In this document: one piece after another, positions 44,374 through 52,787 of the stretch | How positions within the stretch are numbered: position 1 is the stretch's first letter | Layout of the letters: every line of letters starts with the position of its first letter | DNA from: Sphaerisporangium siamense | GTDB taxonomy: Bacteria > Actinomycetota > Actinomycetes > Streptosporangiales > Streptosporangiaceae | DNA: 64,000 nt | Reading direction: 5' to 3' | Assembly: GCF_014205275.1 (NCBI RefSeq) | Contig: NZ_JACHND010000001.1 | Span: forward strand, 4,340,001 to 4,404,000 | Position numbers and translations under genes: made by a program | The notes under the pieces: model-generated | Seen by the model: the letters and a program-made list of their open reading frames with translations, nothing else | The model's database searches: none | Told to the model about the DNA's origin: nothing

Positions 44374-47370
44374 TCAGGCCCGGCGGAGATCGGGGGGATG
44401 GGGGCCGGTCTTCGCCGGGCCGCCGGGCGGGCGGGTCGCGTGGTCGTCGCCGAGTTCGGCGACGATCGCCGCGGCCTCCCGCCGGCGGGCCCGCGCGCCG
44501 TCCGGGTCGCCGGAAGCCGCCAGCACGTCACCGAGACGGCTCAGTACGCCCGCCTCGCCCCGGCGGTCCTCGAAGTCCCGCATGATCTCCAGCGCCGCCT
44601 CGAACGCCGCCGCGGCCTCGGCCGGGCGGCCGAGCGCGGCGTGCGCCGTTCCCAGCGTGCGCAGCGCCTCGGCCCGGTGGTAGCGGTCGCCGAGCTCGGT
44701 GTAGATGGCGAGCGCGGCACGGCTGCCGCGCGCCGCCTCCTCGTGGCGGCCGAGGCCGTTGTCGTTCTCGGCGATGTGGTTCAGCGTGCCGGCCTCCAGC
44801 CGCCGGTCGCCGCCGCCGCGCGCGATGGTCAGCGCCCGATCGTGGCACTCCACCGCCCGGTCGTGGCGCCCGAGCCGGAAGTAGGCCCTGCCGAGGTGGG
44901 TGAGGGCCTCCCCTTCGAGGTCGCGGTCCCCGGTGCGCCGCGCGGCCGCGAGCGCGTCGCCGTAGCGGGCGGCCGCCTCGTCCAGCCGCCCGAGCCGCGC
45001 GTAGGTCGCGGCCAGTCCGGCCAGCGCCCACCCCTCCTCGACGGCCGCGCCGCCGCGCCGGCACGCGCGCACCACGGCCCGCTGGACGTCGAGCCACGCC
45101 GGTCCCGGCACGTGGAACTCGGCGAACGGCGTCAGGGCGCGGCCGAGCCGCCAGGCGGCGTCGTGCCACTCCCGCGCCGCGGCGTGGCGCACCGCGGCGA
45201 CCAGGTTGGGGAACTCCTCCTCGTACCATCCGACGGCGCGCTCGGCGTCGCCGAACGCCTGCGGGACCACGCCCGCCCCCTCCGGCTCGGGCGGCAGCTC
45301 GCGCCCGCCCGGGGGCAGATGGCCCGCCGCCTCGCGCGCCGTGCGGATGTACCACTCGACGACGCGGCACAGGGGATCCTCGCCGGACGCCGGATCGGCG
45401 TCCCCGGCGAGCCGCGCCTGCTCGGCCGCGTAGTCGCGCAGCAGGTCGTGGAAGTCGTACCGGCCGGGGGAGCGGGACCGCAGCAGGTGGTCGGCGGTGA
45501 GCCGGTCCAGGAGCCGGGTGACGGCCGGGGCGTCCCGTCCCGCCAGCGCGGCCGCCGCGCCCACGCCGACCTCCGGGCCCGGGTGCAGGCCGAGCAGCCG
45601 GAACAGGCGCGCCGCGTCCGGGTCGAGCGCCCGGTAGGTCCACGAGAACACCGTGCGCAGGTCGGTGTCGTCGCCGTCGCCGGTGTCCAGCGCGGCCAGG
45701 CGGGTGCGCTCGTCCCGCAGGTCGGCGACGAGCCGCCGCAGCGGCGTCCCGGGGAAGCGGGCGGCGCGCTCGGCGAAGATGCGCAGCGCCAGGGGCAGCC
45801 GGGCGCAGCGCTCGACGATCTCGGCCACCGCGGCGGGGTCGGCGGCGACGCGCTCGGGGCCGAGCACCCCGGCGAGCAGCTCGACGGCCTCGGCCGCGGG
45901 CATCTGGTCCAGGATGACGCGCCGCGCGCCGTACTGGACGATCAGGCCGCGCAGCTGGTTGCGGCTGGTCACGATCAGCACGCCGTCCGCGCCGGGGACC
46001 AGCGGGCGCACCTGCTCGCTGCCGCCCGCGTTGTCGAGCAGGACGAGCGTCCTGCGGCCCGCCAGCAGCGTCCGGTACAGCGCGGACCGCTCCTCAAGGC
46101 CCGCCGGGACGCGGTCGGGCGGCGTGCCGAGCGAGCGCAGCAGCGTCTCCAGCGCCGCCGCGGCCTGCACGGGCCTGCCCCGGCCGTACCCGTGCAGGTC
46201 CAGGTACAGCTGGCCGTCGGGGAAGCGGTCGCGGGCCCGGTGCGCCCAGTGGACGGCGAGCGCGGTCTTGCCCGACCCCGCCGTCCCCTGCAGGGAGACG
46301 ATCGTGCCCGCCTGGGACGGGGAGACGCCGGCGAGGACGCGGTCGAGCGCGGCCAGCTCGGCCCTGCGGCCGGCGAAGCCGGGGATGTCGGGGCGGAGCT
46401 GCCGGGGCACCTGCGCGGGGGGCTTGAGCGTCGCCCGCCCCGGCGCGGGGCCGAGAGAGGGGTCCTCGGTGAGGATCGAGTGGTGCAGGTCGCGCAGCGC
46501 CGGTCCCGGGTCCACCCCGAGGTCGTCCGCCAGCACGGCGCCGACCTCCTGGTAGGCCCGCAGCGCCTCGGCCGGGCGCCCGCTGCGGTAGAGCGCCAGC
46601 ATGAGCCGCTCCCAGAACGGCTCGCGCAGGGGATGGGCGCGCGTCAGCTCCCGCAGCGGCGCCACCAGCTCGGCGTGGCCGCCGGTGCTCAGGCGGATGT
46701 CGGCCCACCGCTCCTGGGCGTGCAGCCACTCCTCGGTGAGCGGCGCCACCTCGTCCCTGTGCAGCGCGGCCGACTCGGCGTTGGAGAGCAGGGGACGCCG
46801 CCACAGCTCCATCGCCTCGGCGTACGCGCGCGCGGCCGCCTCCAGGTCCCCGGCGGCGGCGGCCCGGCCCGCGTGGCCGGTCAGCGCGCGGAACCGCAGC
46901 AGGTCCAGGGCGCCGGGGTCCACGTCGGCGCGGTAGCCGTCGGGGACGGTGCGGACGACGTCGCGGATCTCGGGCAGCCGCCGCAGCCGGTTGACGTAGG
47001 TGTGGACGGTGGCCTTGGCGCGGTCGGGGTCCTCGGGCTCCTCGTCCCACAGCCAGGCGACCAGCCGTCCCACGGTGACGGTCTCGCCCGGACGCAGGAG
47101 GAGCCCGGCCAGCGCGACGCGCAGCTTGTTGCCGGGCACCGGCACCTCAAGGGCGTCCCGTCCGGCGCCGGAGGTGACGGTCAGCGGCCCGAGGACCCGG
47201 AACCGCGCCAGGCCGCGCGCTGGGCCGTCCGTCGCGTCCGCTGTCGTGTCCGCCGTCTGGTTCCGAGGGCTCCTGGCGCGCGCGGAGACGGTCATCGGCC
47301 GTCCCACGGCGGGACGCTCGCGGCCTGTGCCATCGGACCCCCCGATCTCATGTCGCCGGCAATCGCTCAT
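44374..47370 (-). CDS. AfsR/SARP-type transcriptional regulator with NB-ARC and TPR domains
   Basis: The 998-residue protein combines an OmpR-like winged helix (FRVLGPLTVTSG to LVAWLWDEEP), a BTAD domain up to about residue 320 (LREPFWERLMLALYRSGRPAEALRAY), an NB-ARC ATPase (Walker A GTAGSGKTALAVHWAH; RTLVLLDN) and C-terminal TPR repeats (GLGRHEEAARGSRAALAIY and similar). SARPs activate antibiotic biosynthesis genes by binding direct repeats near promoters. The start is uncertain; ATG 47370 or an internal ATG at 47295 are possible. Phased GATC repeats lie in its upstream region. It may regulate one of the clusters here, but no target is shown by sequence. Confidence 0.92.
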   Translation of the reverse strand: MSDCRRHEIGGSDGTGRERPAVGRPMTVSARARSPRNQTADTTADATDGPARGLARFRVLGPLTVTSGAGRDALEVPVPGNKLRVALAGLLLRPGETVTVGRLVAWLWDEEPEDPDRAKATVHTYVNRLRRLPEIRDVVRTVPDGYRADVDPGALDLLRFRALTGHAGRAAAAGDLEAAARAYAEAMELWRRPLLSNAESAALHRDEVAPLTEEWLHAQERWADIRLSTGGHAELVAPLRELTRAHPLREPFWERLMLALYRSGRPAEALRAYQEVGAVLADDLGVDPGPALRDLHHSILTEDPSLGPAPGRATLKPPAQVPRQLRPDIPGFAGRRAELAALDRVLAGVSPSQAGTIVSLQGTAGSGKTALAVHWAHRARDRFPDGQLYLDLHGYGRGRPVQAAAALETLLRSLGTPPDRVPAGLEERSALYRTLLAGRRTLVLLDNAGGSEQVRPLVPGADGVLIVTSRNQLRGLIVQYGARRVILDQMPAAEAVELLAGVLGPERVAADPAAVAEIVERCARLPLALRIFAERAARFPGTPLRRLVADLRDERTRLAALDTGDGDDTDLRTVFSWTYRALDPDAARLFRLLGLHPGPEVGVGAAAALAGRDAPAVTRLLDRLTADHLLRSRSPGRYDFHDLLRDYAAEQARLAGDADPASGEDPLCRVVEWYIRTAREAAGHLPPGGRELPPEPEGAGVVPQAFGDAERAVGWYEEEFPNLVAAVRHAAAREWHDAAWRLGRALTPFAEFHVPGPAWLDVQRAVVRACRRGGAAVEEGWALAGLAATYARLGRLDEAAARYGDALAAARRTGDRDLEGEALTHLGRAYFRLGRHDRAVECHDRALTIARGGGDRRLEAGTLNHIAENDNGLGRHEEAARGSRAALAIYTELGDRYHRAEALRTLGTAHAALGRPAEAAAAFEAALEIMRDFEDRRGEAGVLSRLGDVLAASGDPDGARARRREAAAIVAELGDDHATRPPGGPAKTGPHPPDLRRA

Positions 47371-47460
47371 GCTAGCGATCGTGAGCAGGGAGTCCGGACA
47401 TATCCGTATTTTGGGCCAGGCTCCTCTCGGCCGCCCCTGTCACGCCGAGAGAAGCGAGGG

Positions 47461-47531
47461 CCCTTGATCAGTGCCGATCAAGGGCTGATCGCCACGGACC
47501 AGTCCCGATCAGCACGGATCAGCACGGATCA
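47461..47531. promoter_or_regulatory. Helically phased GATC repeats and a hairpin upstream of the SARP gene
   Basis: GATC occurs at 47466, 47476, 47487, 47507, 47517 and 47527, spacings of 10, 11, 20, 10 and 10. GATCAGCACG is directly repeated at 47507 and 47517. CCCTTGATC (47461-47469) and GATCAAGGG (47476-47484) form a 9-bp hairpin that could also end the VOC transcript. Phased repeats before a SARP gene suggest an autoregulatory or activator site. Confidence 0.5.
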
Positions 47532-48425
47532 GCCGGGAATCCGCCCGAGGTAGAACCGGACGCCCTGGTCGTCGGCGCACTCGGCGCTCACGCCGTACGG
47601 CTGCCGCTCAGGCTCGGTACTGGTCCCCCCGGCCGCCCGCACCCGGGCCACGGCCGCGTCGATGTCGTCCACCGCGTACATCGGCACCACGGCGGCGCGC
47701 TCCCGCCCGCCCCACAGGCCGGTCATCGGGCGCACCTCCGTGTCCCCGGCGCGCACCCGCCACCCGTGCTCGACGTTGCCGGGCACGAACTCCCAGCCGA
47801 GGACGCTCCCGAAGAACGCGCGGGCGCGGTCGGCGTCGGGCACCTCGATCGTCAGATAGACGATCTCGCCCTGCGCCGTGGAACCGGACTCGCCGCTCGC
47901 GCCGGGCAGCTCGTAGAGGCTGAACGCCAGCCCCTGGTCGTCCACGCAGGCGGACACCAGGCCGTACGGCTCCCGGACCGGCTCCTCGGCGCGCCCGCCC
48001 GCGGCGCGGACCCGCTCGACGGCCGCGCGCACGTCGTCCACGAGGTGACAGACCCACATCGCGGGCGCCCCCTCCTGGCTCCACATGCCGTACGGAAGGG
48101 TGAGCCCTTCGACCTGACGGCCGCGCGGGTCGCCGGCCGGCGCGTACCGCCAGCCGAGCACGTCCCGGTAGAAGGCGGCGGCCCGGCCGGCGTCCGGCAC
48201 CCGCAGCGCCACGAATCCGACGTCGCCCTGCCGCAGGGCGGTGGGGGTCGAGGTGGACGGCATGGTGTTCCCTCTCGTGTCGTGGGTCCTCTGGATCCGC
48301 TCCCGGGGAGGGAGCAGCTCCCGCTCCAGGCGGGCGCGCAGCCGCGCCGCGAAGGCGGGATCGGGGTCGACGGCCGTCACCGGCCGCAGGAGGGCCTCGA
48401 ACGGGTCAGACAACGGATCAGACAT
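47529..48425 (-). CDS. Two-domain VOC (glyoxalase-like) protein with sigma-linked N-terminus
   Basis: The 298-residue protein has two VOC domains (ALRVPDAGRAAAFYRDVLGW and IEVPDADRARAFFGSVLGW, each ending in DDQG-FxLY/Y). The first 45 residues (DPFEALLRPVTAVDPDPAFAARLRARLERELL) are typical of proteins encoded beside ECF sigma factors and may contact the sigma factor. It overlaps the stop of the sigma gene, so translation is coupled. It may act as an anti-sigma or ligand sensor, or as a dioxygenase or lyase; no activity can be assigned. Confidence 0.8.
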   Translation of the reverse strand: MSDPLSDPFEALLRPVTAVDPDPAFAARLRARLERELLPPRERIQRTHDTRGNTMPSTSTPTALRQGDVGFVALRVPDAGRAAAFYRDVLGWRYAPAGDPRGRQVEGLTLPYGMWSQEGAPAMWVCHLVDDVRAAVERVRAAGGRAEEPVREPYGLVSACVDDQGLAFSLYELPGASGESGSTAQGEIVYLTIEVPDADRARAFFGSVLGWEFVPGNVEHGWRVRAGDTEVRPMTGLWGGRERAAVVPMYAVDDIDAAVARVRAAGGTSTEPERQPYGVSAECADDQGVRFYLGRIPG

Positions 48426-48812
48426 CGCGGCCCTCCAATCTCTCGTAGTTCTCTCTGAACGCCTTCCTGGCCCGGACGAGCAGCGCCTCGGTCGCGTGGA
48501 CGGTCCTGCCGAGCAGCCGTGCGACGTCGGGGACGGGCAGGCCGTCGAGATAGCGCAGGATGAGCGCGCCGCGGTGGTGCGGGCCGAGCGCGGCCAGCAC
48601 CTCCTGCGCGATCATCGCGTCCAGCCGCTCGTCCCACGGGTCCTCGGGCTCGACGGGGAGTCCGTGGACGATCCGCAGGCCGCGCTGCTCGCGCTCGGCC
48701 CGCCTCCAGTGGTCGGCGAGCTTGTGCCGCGCCACGCCGACCAGCCAGGCGACGCCGACCTCGGGGGGCGGCCGCCTGCGCACCGCCTCGACGGCGGCCA
48801 GGAAGCTGTCTA
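48418..48812 (-). pseudogene. ECF sigma factor truncated at its 5' end
   Basis: The frame covers the end of region 2 (DSFLAAVEAVRRRPPPEVGVAWLVGVARHKLADHW) and all of region 4 (ALGPHHRGALILRYLDGLPVPDVARLLGRTVHATEALLVRARKAF), finishing in a normal stop overlapping the VOC start. Upstream of Asp-Ser-Phe the frame meets TAA within two codons, and the first part of region 2 with the start codon is absent. The break lies about 35 bases from the serine recombinase start, so integration of the element interrupted the gene. The missing 5' part should lie at the other element end, beyond the window. Confidence 0.8.
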
Positions 48813-48830
48813 GTCCTTAGACATATCTCT
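48800..48830. other. Left attachment junction (attL)
   Basis: Homology to the sigma gene ends at about 48810, and a GTCTA-GTCCT-TAGAC inverted repeat occupies 48808-48822. The recombinase gene starts within 30 bases. The exact crossover dinucleotide cannot be read without the right end. Confidence 0.6.
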
Positions 48831-48848
48831 AGCTCATACTTGTGCGCC

Positions 48849-50318
48849 ATGGACACACCCTCCGGACAGCTACGTGCCCTGCTCTACGCGAGAAAGTCCT
48901 CCTACCGCGGCAAGAAGGCCAGCGTCGGCCGGTCGGTTGCCGAGCAGTTGGAGGAGGAGCGGCGCTGGTGCGCCGACAACGGGGCCGTCGAGGTGGATAC
49001 CTACATCGACGACGACCGGTCCGCCTCCCGTTACGCCACCAAGGAGCGCGAGGAGTTCGAGCGGTTGGTCGGTGACATTCAGGCTCGTCGAGGCAACATC
49101 GTCCTGGCGTGGGAGTCCAGCCGCCTCCAGCGCGATCTGGACGTCTACGTCCGACTGCGCAAGGCATGCATGGAAAACGATGTCCTGTGGTGCTATGGCG
49201 GCCGGATCTATGACATGAATGACCGGGACGACCGGCGCATGACCGCCTATGACGCGATCCGGGACGAGGACGCTGCAGAGGAGATCTCCGCGCGGGTGAA
49301 GCGCGCCATGCGTGCTAACGCCCGGGACGGCCGGCCGCACGGCGTGCCCCTGTACGGCTACCGTCGCGTGTATGACGACCGGCGGAAGCTGATCTCTGTG
49401 GAGATCGTCGAGTCCGAGGCGAAGGTGATCCGGGAGGTGGCGCGGCGGGTGGCTGAGTCCCAGAACCTGATCCCCATTGCTGAGGAGCTGAACGCCCGGG
49501 GCATCCCGTCTCCGGGAGGAAGTCGGTGGATCGCGAGGACCGTGCGCAGGCTGCTGCTCAACCCCGCCTACGCCGGTATCCGTGTGCATAACGGGGCTGA
49601 GGTGGGGCCGGCCACCTGGCAGCCGATTCTGGAGGAGGGGGTCTATGAGACGTGCCGCGCGGTGCTGCTCGACCCCTCGCGCAGGACCAACCGCGATGTG
49701 TCGATCAAGCATCTGCTTTCCGGCGTCGGACGCTGCCAGATATGCGGGGCACCTGCGCGGGTGACCAACCACCAGTCGGGCGCCTACAAGGTGTACTGGT
49801 GTTACCCCCGCGGCCACTTCATGGTGAAGAAGGAGCCGATCGAGGACTACATCGAGACGACTCTGGTGACGCGGTTGGCTCGGCCCGATGCCGCGGAGTT
49901 CTTCGCGGTTAAGGAGCATCCGGAGGCCGCCAGGGAACGCGTCAACGTCGCGCGGTGGGAGAACGACCTCGCCGAAGGCGAACGGCTTGTCGAGGCCGGG
50001 GAGATGACCATGACGCGGCTCGCCAACCTGGAGAAGCGGCTGATCCCTAAGATGGAGGCGGCCCGCGCGCGGCTGCGCCAGGTCACTACCAATCCACTGC
50101 TGGCCCAGCTCATCCGCCCGACCGTAGAGGAAGTCTGGGAGCAGTGGTCCGGCTTGCAGATCGTGCAGCGGCGCGCCGTGCTGCGCGCCGCGTTCACCGA
50201 GATCCTCATCGCTCCCCCCGGGCGGGGCCGTGTGCGCCCGCCCGAGGAGTTCGTCAGCTATCTGTGGAGAGATCCGGCGGCTGGCTCGTCAGGCGTCGAG
50301 GGCGGTCCAGGACGGTAA
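48849..50318 (+). CDS. Large serine recombinase (integrase)
   Basis: The 489-residue protein has a resolvase domain at its N-terminus (LLYARKSSYRGKKASVGRSVAEQLEE with the nucleophile serine in RKSS, then IVLAWESSRLQRD), a recombinase domain (GVPLYGYRRVYDD, IAEELNARGIPSPGGSRWIARTVRRLLLNPAYAG), a zinc ribbon (CQICGAPARV to WCYPRGHF) and a coiled-coil C-terminal part. Large serine integrases catalyse directional attP x attB integration. The ATG at 48849 has no ribosome binding site, and a TTG at 48840 is in frame; translation may be leaderless. It sits at the element border as expected. The gene overlaps the convergent small gene by 30 bases. Confidence 0.95.
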   Translation: MDTPSGQLRALLYARKSSYRGKKASVGRSVAEQLEEERRWCADNGAVEVDTYIDDDRSASRYATKEREEFERLVGDIQARRGNIVLAWESSRLQRDLDVYVRLRKACMENDVLWCYGGRIYDMNDRDDRRMTAYDAIRDEDAAEEISARVKRAMRANARDGRPHGVPLYGYRRVYDDRRKLISVEIVESEAKVIREVARRVAESQNLIPIAEELNARGIPSPGGSRWIARTVRRLLLNPAYAGIRVHNGAEVGPATWQPILEEGVYETCRAVLLDPSRRTNRDVSIKHLLSGVGRCQICGAPARVTNHQSGAYKVYWCYPRGHFMVKKEPIEDYIETTLVTRLARPDAAEFFAVKEHPEAARERVNVARWENDLAEGERLVEAGEMTMTRLANLEKRLIPKMEAARARLRQVTTNPLLAQLIRPTVEEVWEQWSGLQIVQRRAVLRAAFTEILIAPPGRGRVRPPEEFVSYLWRDPAAGSSGVEGGPGR

Positions 50319-50792
50319 TCGCACGCTGGTGTGCATCGTGGATGGCACCGGCTGGGCCGCTGGGCGGGTCGTCGAGCCGGTCGAAGGGGGCGATTTCCGC
50401 GGTGCCGATGTGCCGGGTACGGTCTCGGTGCTGAGCGTGGTGGAGGCGGGCGCTGGCTGCCAGGGGTGAGCGGCCGGGGCGCGTGTGGGTGCCTCGGCCG
50501 CTGCCAGCGCCAGGACCACGGCTGCAGAGGTCGCGGCCGTCATGGCCATGGCTTTGGCAGGGTGGCGGCGTGCCCAGGCCCGGACCAGGGAGAGGGTGGC
50601 TAGCACCATGGTGGGAAGCAGCGCCTCCAGGGGCCGGCAGACGGCATCGGCCTGCAGCGCGGCACGCAGAGCGGCTCTTCTCGTCTTGGCAGGCAGGTTC
50701 TTGTTGACCACGACGTAGGTGTCGCCTTCGTCGTTCCAGATCTCGACCTCGACGCCGTCGGGCAGATCGTCGTAGTGGAGGTGTGTCGTCAT
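50289..50792 (-). CDS. Hypothetical protein with one membrane segment
   Basis: The 167-residue protein starts MTTHLHYDDLPDGVEVEIWN and has a hydrophobic segment near residue 90 (AMTAATSAAVVLALAAAEAP). A Ser/Thr/Pro-rich tail follows, suggesting an extracytoplasmic part. It overlaps the upstream gene by four bases. It lies convergent with the integrase. The function is unknown. Confidence 0.6.
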   Translation of the reverse strand: MTTHLHYDDLPDGVEVEIWNDEGDTYVVVNKNLPAKTRRAALRAALQADAVCRPLEALLPTMVLATLSLVRAWARRHPAKAMAMTAATSAAVVLALAAAEAPTRAPAAHPWQPAPASTTLSTETVPGTSAPRKSPPSTGSTTRPAAQPVPSTMHTSVRLPSWTALDA

Positions 50793-51175
50793 CGGGCCTG
50801 CCCGTGTAGGCGCCGGAACGCCGCGGTGGTGGCCTGCCAGGCCCGCGCCGCTCGTGCAGGGTCGGGCTTGGAGAAGGCGCTCACCACGAGCGTGACCGGC
50901 CTGCCGTCAATCTCGACGGTCACGGCCTGGTGGAGCCGCCGAGGGCTGTGCCAGGCATGAAGAAGCTGTGGGGGGGCGGGGTCGCTCAAGTCCAGGCCGG
51001 TGACCGACTGGTAGGCGCCGATGAGGCTGAGGGCTGCGTCCAGATCCCGGCGCAACTCCTGGATCTGCCTGTTCGCGTGGTCGTGCCAGCGCGAGAGGGC
51101 GGTGATCCGGCGAAGTCGCTCTTGGATGTCCTGGAACGTTACAGAGGTGATGCCGTCAGGTGGCGTCTTGTGCAT
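50789..51175 (-). CDS. Hypothetical protein
   Basis: The 128-residue protein begins at ATG 51175 after GAGGCGACC. It has a helical N-terminal half (FQDIQERLRRITALSRWHDHANRQIQELRRDLDAAL) and a short beta-like segment AVTVEIDGRPVTLVVSAF. It is the first gene of a two-gene leftward unit near the integrase. No family is recognised. The 150-base gap upstream (51176-51326) contains an AT-rich TATATA stretch that may be its promoter. Confidence 0.6.
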   Translation of the reverse strand: MHKTPPDGITSVTFQDIQERLRRITALSRWHDHANRQIQELRRDLDAALSLIGAYQSVTGLDLSDPAPPQLLHAWHSPRRLHQAVTVEIDGRPVTLVVSAFSKPDPARAARAWQATTAAFRRLHGQAR

Positions 51176-51326
51176 TGGTCGCCTCGATTGTGAACTTGTG
51201 TGCGCTTCCCAGGCGTACCGACCACACCACGACGTTTCGTGCAAAAATTCGACCCGAATTCGTCCTTTGTGACCGGACCGTTATATATGGCGTATACGAG
51301 TGTGCCGCTGTGCCGAAATCGGCCTT

Positions 51327-51914
51327 CTAGCCTGTGTGGTTCTGCCGTGATTCGCCCATATTGTCCCGGGTTTGACGCCATGCCTGGATCGCGTTGATCG
51401 CCATCCGTCGCTCCATCTCCGAGAGCTCGACGATCTCCCACAGCTTCTGCAGACCGTCATCGTCGTACTGGCGGTTCGCAAGTGGCGCCTCGGCCCTCTC
51501 CTGCGCTTCTGTCTCGTCCAGGACCTGGCGCAGGACCTCGCGCGGCAGTCGGCGGGCGACGTCGAGCATCTGTGTGCCACCGATTCGGAACTCGGCGGGC
51601 ACGGCGCTGGCCTCTTGGGTTTCGGCTTCCTGACGCAGGATCTCGCGCAGGATCTCCGCTGCGTCGCTACGACCGACTTCCGCGAGTCGCTCTGGGGATA
51701 CGCCGACCCGCTTTGCCATGTGGGCCAGGGTGTCTGGTGGTGCGACCACCGGTTTCCCCTTCCCCTCGTAGCCGGCCTCAATGTGGTACCAGCGTGTCTC
51801 GCCGAGCCGGATTGGTACCGAGGCCGCGGCCTCCTTGGCGCTCAGCCCTCGTGCTCTGCGGGCCACACGGATGAGCGCGCCTTCCGGCGTCCCTCGCTCT
51901 GGTGAGCTCATCAT
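51327..51914 (-). CDS. XRE-type regulator, likely element repressor
   Basis: The 195-residue protein has a helix-turn-helix near its N-terminus (GALIRVARRARGLSAKEAAASVPIRLGETRWYHIEAGYEGKGK) and a long helical C-terminal part rich in Glu and Arg. Its divergent partner at 52072 also has an XRE fold, and three AAACTACA boxes lie between them. This is the layout of a phage immunity switch, so one of the two is likely the lysogeny repressor. Which one is not certain. Confidence 0.75.
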   Translation of the reverse strand: MMSSPERGTPEGALIRVARRARGLSAKEAAASVPIRLGETRWYHIEAGYEGKGKPVVAPPDTLAHMAKRVGVSPERLAEVGRSDAAEILREILRQEAETQEASAVPAEFRIGGTQMLDVARRLPREVLRQVLDETEAQERAEAPLANRQYDDDGLQKLWEIVELSEMERRMAINAIQAWRQTRDNMGESRQNHTG

Positions 51915-51932
51915 CTGCCCTGTCTAGGTCGG

Positions 51933-52065
51933 GAAACTACAGAGAACCATAGCGAACCGCGACCCTGCGCATATGGCATGAACGATAGGTCGGTCTTACC
52001 TGAGGCGATTCCGAAGAAAACTACAAGCAACAGCATTGTGGTTCTCTTCGGTAAGGTGTAGTTTC
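51933..52065. promoter_or_regulatory. Divergent switch region with repeated AAACTACA boxes
   Basis: AAACTACA occurs at 51934-51941 and 52018-52025, and its complement TGTAGTTT at 52057-52064. AGAGAACC (51941-51948) and GGTTCTCT (about 52040-52047) add a second inverted pair. The boxes flank both divergent start codons and are probable operators for the XRE proteins. Confidence 0.55.
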
Positions 52066-52071
52066 AGCGCT

Positions 52072-52356
52072 GTGAACGAAGCACGCCGACTCAACCAGGA
52101 CCCGGACCGCATCCGGCGCCTGCGCACCGAGGCGGGGCTAGACGGACAGTCGCTGGCGCGACTTGCCGGAATCTCCAAGAGCTATCTCTGGCAGATCGAG
52201 CAGGGCAATGCCAACGCATCGCCGCCGATCCTGGGGAAGATCGCTCGCGCGCTCGGCTGTGAGATCGCTGACCTCATGCCTCCGCTGGAGGCCGACTCCG
52301 CCGGGTACGAGACCGAGACCACCGAGCCCGCCCCCGCCGCGGCGAGGTCGGCGTGA
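52072..52356 (+). CDS. Small XRE-family regulator
   Basis: The 94-residue protein contains a classic helix-turn-helix: RIRRLRTEAGLDGQSLARLAGISKSYLWQIEQGNANASPPILGKIARALG. GTG 52072 is close to the switch boxes and has no ribosome binding site, so the transcript may be leaderless. It overlaps the next gene by four bases. It resembles Cro-like or repressor proteins of actinophages. Confidence 0.82.
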   Translation: MNEARRLNQDPDRIRRLRTEAGLDGQSLARLAGISKSYLWQIEQGNANASPPILGKIARALGCEIADLMPPLEADSAGYETETTEPAPAAARSA

Positions 52357-52733
52357 GGCCGCAGCCTCCTCGTGAGGACATGTGGACCTGCGGCGACTGT
52401 GGCACGAAGAACGAGACTTTCCGCACTTCGTGCCGCAACTGCGGGACGAACAAGCCCACGACCAGCCATGGGGCGGAGTCAACGGGATCCCAGCGAACCC
52501 GAAGGACCGGCCAGGACGCGACTGACTCCGCCGAGCCGGTACCTGCTCCGCCCCCTGGCGACCACCGCACATGGGAGCAGGTGTGGTCCTCGCTCCCGGA
52601 AAGCACCCGCGTCGCCGTCACCGCCTCGGTAGCAGCAGCGCCGCCGTTCCCGCCCCAGTCTGCCGAGATCATCCGGCGTGTGTTCGCCGGGGCAGGGGCG
52701 CAGATCGCCGCCCGCCGCCAGCAGGCGGCCTAA
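52353..52733 (+). CDS. Zinc-ribbon (RanBP2-like) protein
   Basis: The 126-residue protein has DMWTCGDCGTKNETFRTSCRNCG near its start, a C-x2-C-x10-C-x2-C pattern like RanBP2 zinc fingers. The rest is low-complexity, then a helical end (SAEIIRRVFAGAGAQIAARR). It is translationally coupled to the XRE gene. It may bind nucleic acid or protein; its role is unknown. Confidence 0.7.
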   Translation: MRPQPPREDMWTCGDCGTKNETFRTSCRNCGTNKPTTSHGAESTGSQRTRRTGQDATDSAEPVPAPPPGDHRTWEQVWSSLPESTRVAVTASVAAAPPFPPQSAEIIRRVFAGAGAQIAARRQQAA

Positions 52734-52787
52734 CAACCCTGGACGGCACACAGTCGTCCGCAACCCGACAGAAAGATCACTCACCCG

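Noticed and set aside
48840..48848. TTG at 48840 as integrase start
   Set aside because: It adds only three residues and has no ribosome binding site. The ATG at 48849 gives the normal resolvase N-terminus.
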